Shown: in pieces, positions 63,550 through 64,000 of the stretch
How the letters are laid out: every line of letters begins with the position of its first letter
How positions within the stretch are numbered: the first letter of the stretch is position 1
NCBI RefSeq assembly: GCF_001997345.1
Contig: NZ_CP019606.1
Location: 3,286,001 to 3,350,000 of the forward strand
Reading direction: 5' to 3'
DNA length: 64,000 nucleotides
Origin: Tessaracoccus aquimaris
GTDB taxonomy: Bacteria > Actinomycetota > Actinomycetes > Propionibacteriales > Propionibacteriaceae
Notes under the pieces: generated by a model
Told to the model about the DNA's origin: nothing
Database searches by the model: none
The model's input: only the letters and a program-made list of their open reading frames with translations
Program-made: the position numbers and the translations under genes

Positions 63550-63662
63550 CCACCCGCGGATCGATCCGTTCGGTGCCGGCCGGGCATCGTGTGGGGCTGC
63601 GTGAGGGGGGACGCGGTGCGGCGTCGGCACGCCCCCGCCGGTGGCGCGCCGGTGAGCGGGCC

Positions 63663-63668
63663 TAGAGT
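63663..63668 (+). promoter_or_regulatory. -10 element TAGAGT, leaderless spacing
   Basis: TAGAGT lies 6 nt before the ATG at 63675. Confidence 0.55.
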
Positions 63669-63674
63669 GTGCCC

Positions 63675-64000
63675 ATGTCAGCCCTCGAAATCCACATCAT
63701 CGCCGACTCCACCGGCGAGACCGCGGCCAGGATAGCCCGGGCCGCCGTGGCGCAGTTTCCCACGCGAGAGTTCACCATCGTCCGGCACAGGAAGATGAAC
63801 TCGACGAAGGCGCTGATCCTGGCCCTCGAGGAGGTGCGCGACTCCGGCAACCCGGTCGCCGTCTTCTACACCCTCGTCAACGAGGAACTGTCCGACCTCG
63901 TGCGTAACTTCTGTCACGACGCCCGCATCCCCGTCGCCGATCTGATGACCGACGCCATGCACGCCCTTGAGCAGATCTCGGGGATCGAGGCGGATCAGGT
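63675..64000 (+). CDS. PEP synthase/PPDK regulatory protein (DUF299), 3' cut by window
   Basis: The first 108 residues of a bifunctional kinase-pyrophosphorylase that switches phosphoenolpyruvate synthase or pyruvate phosphate dikinase off by ADP-dependent threonine phosphorylation and on by pyrophosphorolysis. The N-terminal ALEIHIIADSTGETAARIAR and FYTLVNEELSDLVRNFCHD are characteristic of DUF299/PSRP. The nucleotide-binding loop and C-terminal half lie outside the window. Leaderless-type -10 just upstream. Confidence 0.88.
   Translation, partial: MSALEIHIIADSTGETAARIARAAVAQFPTREFTIVRHRKMNSTKALILALEEVRDSGNPVAVFYTLVNEELSDLVRNFCHDARIPVADLMTDAMHALEQISGIEADQ

Overview
The window is GC-rich with dense genes, frequent GTG starts and many abutting or overlapping genes. 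Content and order point to an actinobacterium, most plausibly of the Propionibacteriaceae (Tessaracoccus/Propioniciclava-like). This is inferred from MurJ fused to a pseudokinase with a DUF6049 partner, a Pol-Lig LigD, an IdeR-type box before efeUOB, a ponA-type PBP followed by a polytopic glycosyltransferase-like protein, and GT87 enzymes. Both window ends cut genes.

Layout. 1-3.6 kb: sugar ABC permease (5' cut, frameshifted), GH88 unsaturated uronyl hydrolase, kduD and kduI, a route for breaking down unsaturated uronates from pectin or glycosaminoglycans. 3.7-4.6 kb: DUF4291 and YegP-like small proteins. 5.3-8.8 kb: YhgE/Pip exporter with its ABC ATPase, divergent from a TetR regulator across a 26-bp palindrome. 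8.7-13.5 kb: Imm-5-like protein, LigD, TM2 protein, PaiB-like protein. 14.1-19.6 kb: MurJ-pseudokinase and DUF6049 (peptidoglycan export). 19.7-23.0 kb: efeUOB iron uptake. 23-28.5 kb: small membrane protein, VanZ-RDD protein, PfkB kinase, MarR-MFS efflux pair. 28.6-33.3 kb: Ser/Thr kinase, CCA-adding enzyme, MscS channel, membrane protein. 33.5-38.4 kb: bifunctional PBP and a glycosyltransferase-like membrane protein. 38.4-44.4 kb: DinB proteins, FemX plus a PLP racemase-like protein, GT87 enzyme, FKBP. 44.6-49 kb: M23 peptidase and H+-pyrophosphatase. 49.2-53.2 kb: ChvE/GguAB-type sugar ABC operon. 53.2-59.9 kb: four tandem paralogous membrane-anchored beta-propeller proteins. 59.9-64 kb: SRPBCC protein, MFS, DeoR regulator, second MFS, and the start of a PEP synthase regulatory protein.

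Three properties run through the window. (1) About twenty genes have a TANNNT -10 element exactly 6-7 nt before the start codon and no ribosome binding site, the signature of leaderless mRNAs. (2) All five convergent gene junctions wider than about 30 bp are filled with one family of palindromic repeats (ends CGCTGGTTGAGCC and GTCGAAACC), often beginning 0-2 nt after a stop codon; the seven other convergent pairs abut or overlap. A second repeat family (GACGTCTCGACAAGCTCGACG) also occurs between tandem genes, and a third long hairpin family occurs three times. (3) Five genes carry one-base deletions, at least four of them in short G or C runs, which look like sequence undercalls rather than decay.

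No tRNA, rRNA, CRISPR array, insertion sequence or phage gene was seen.
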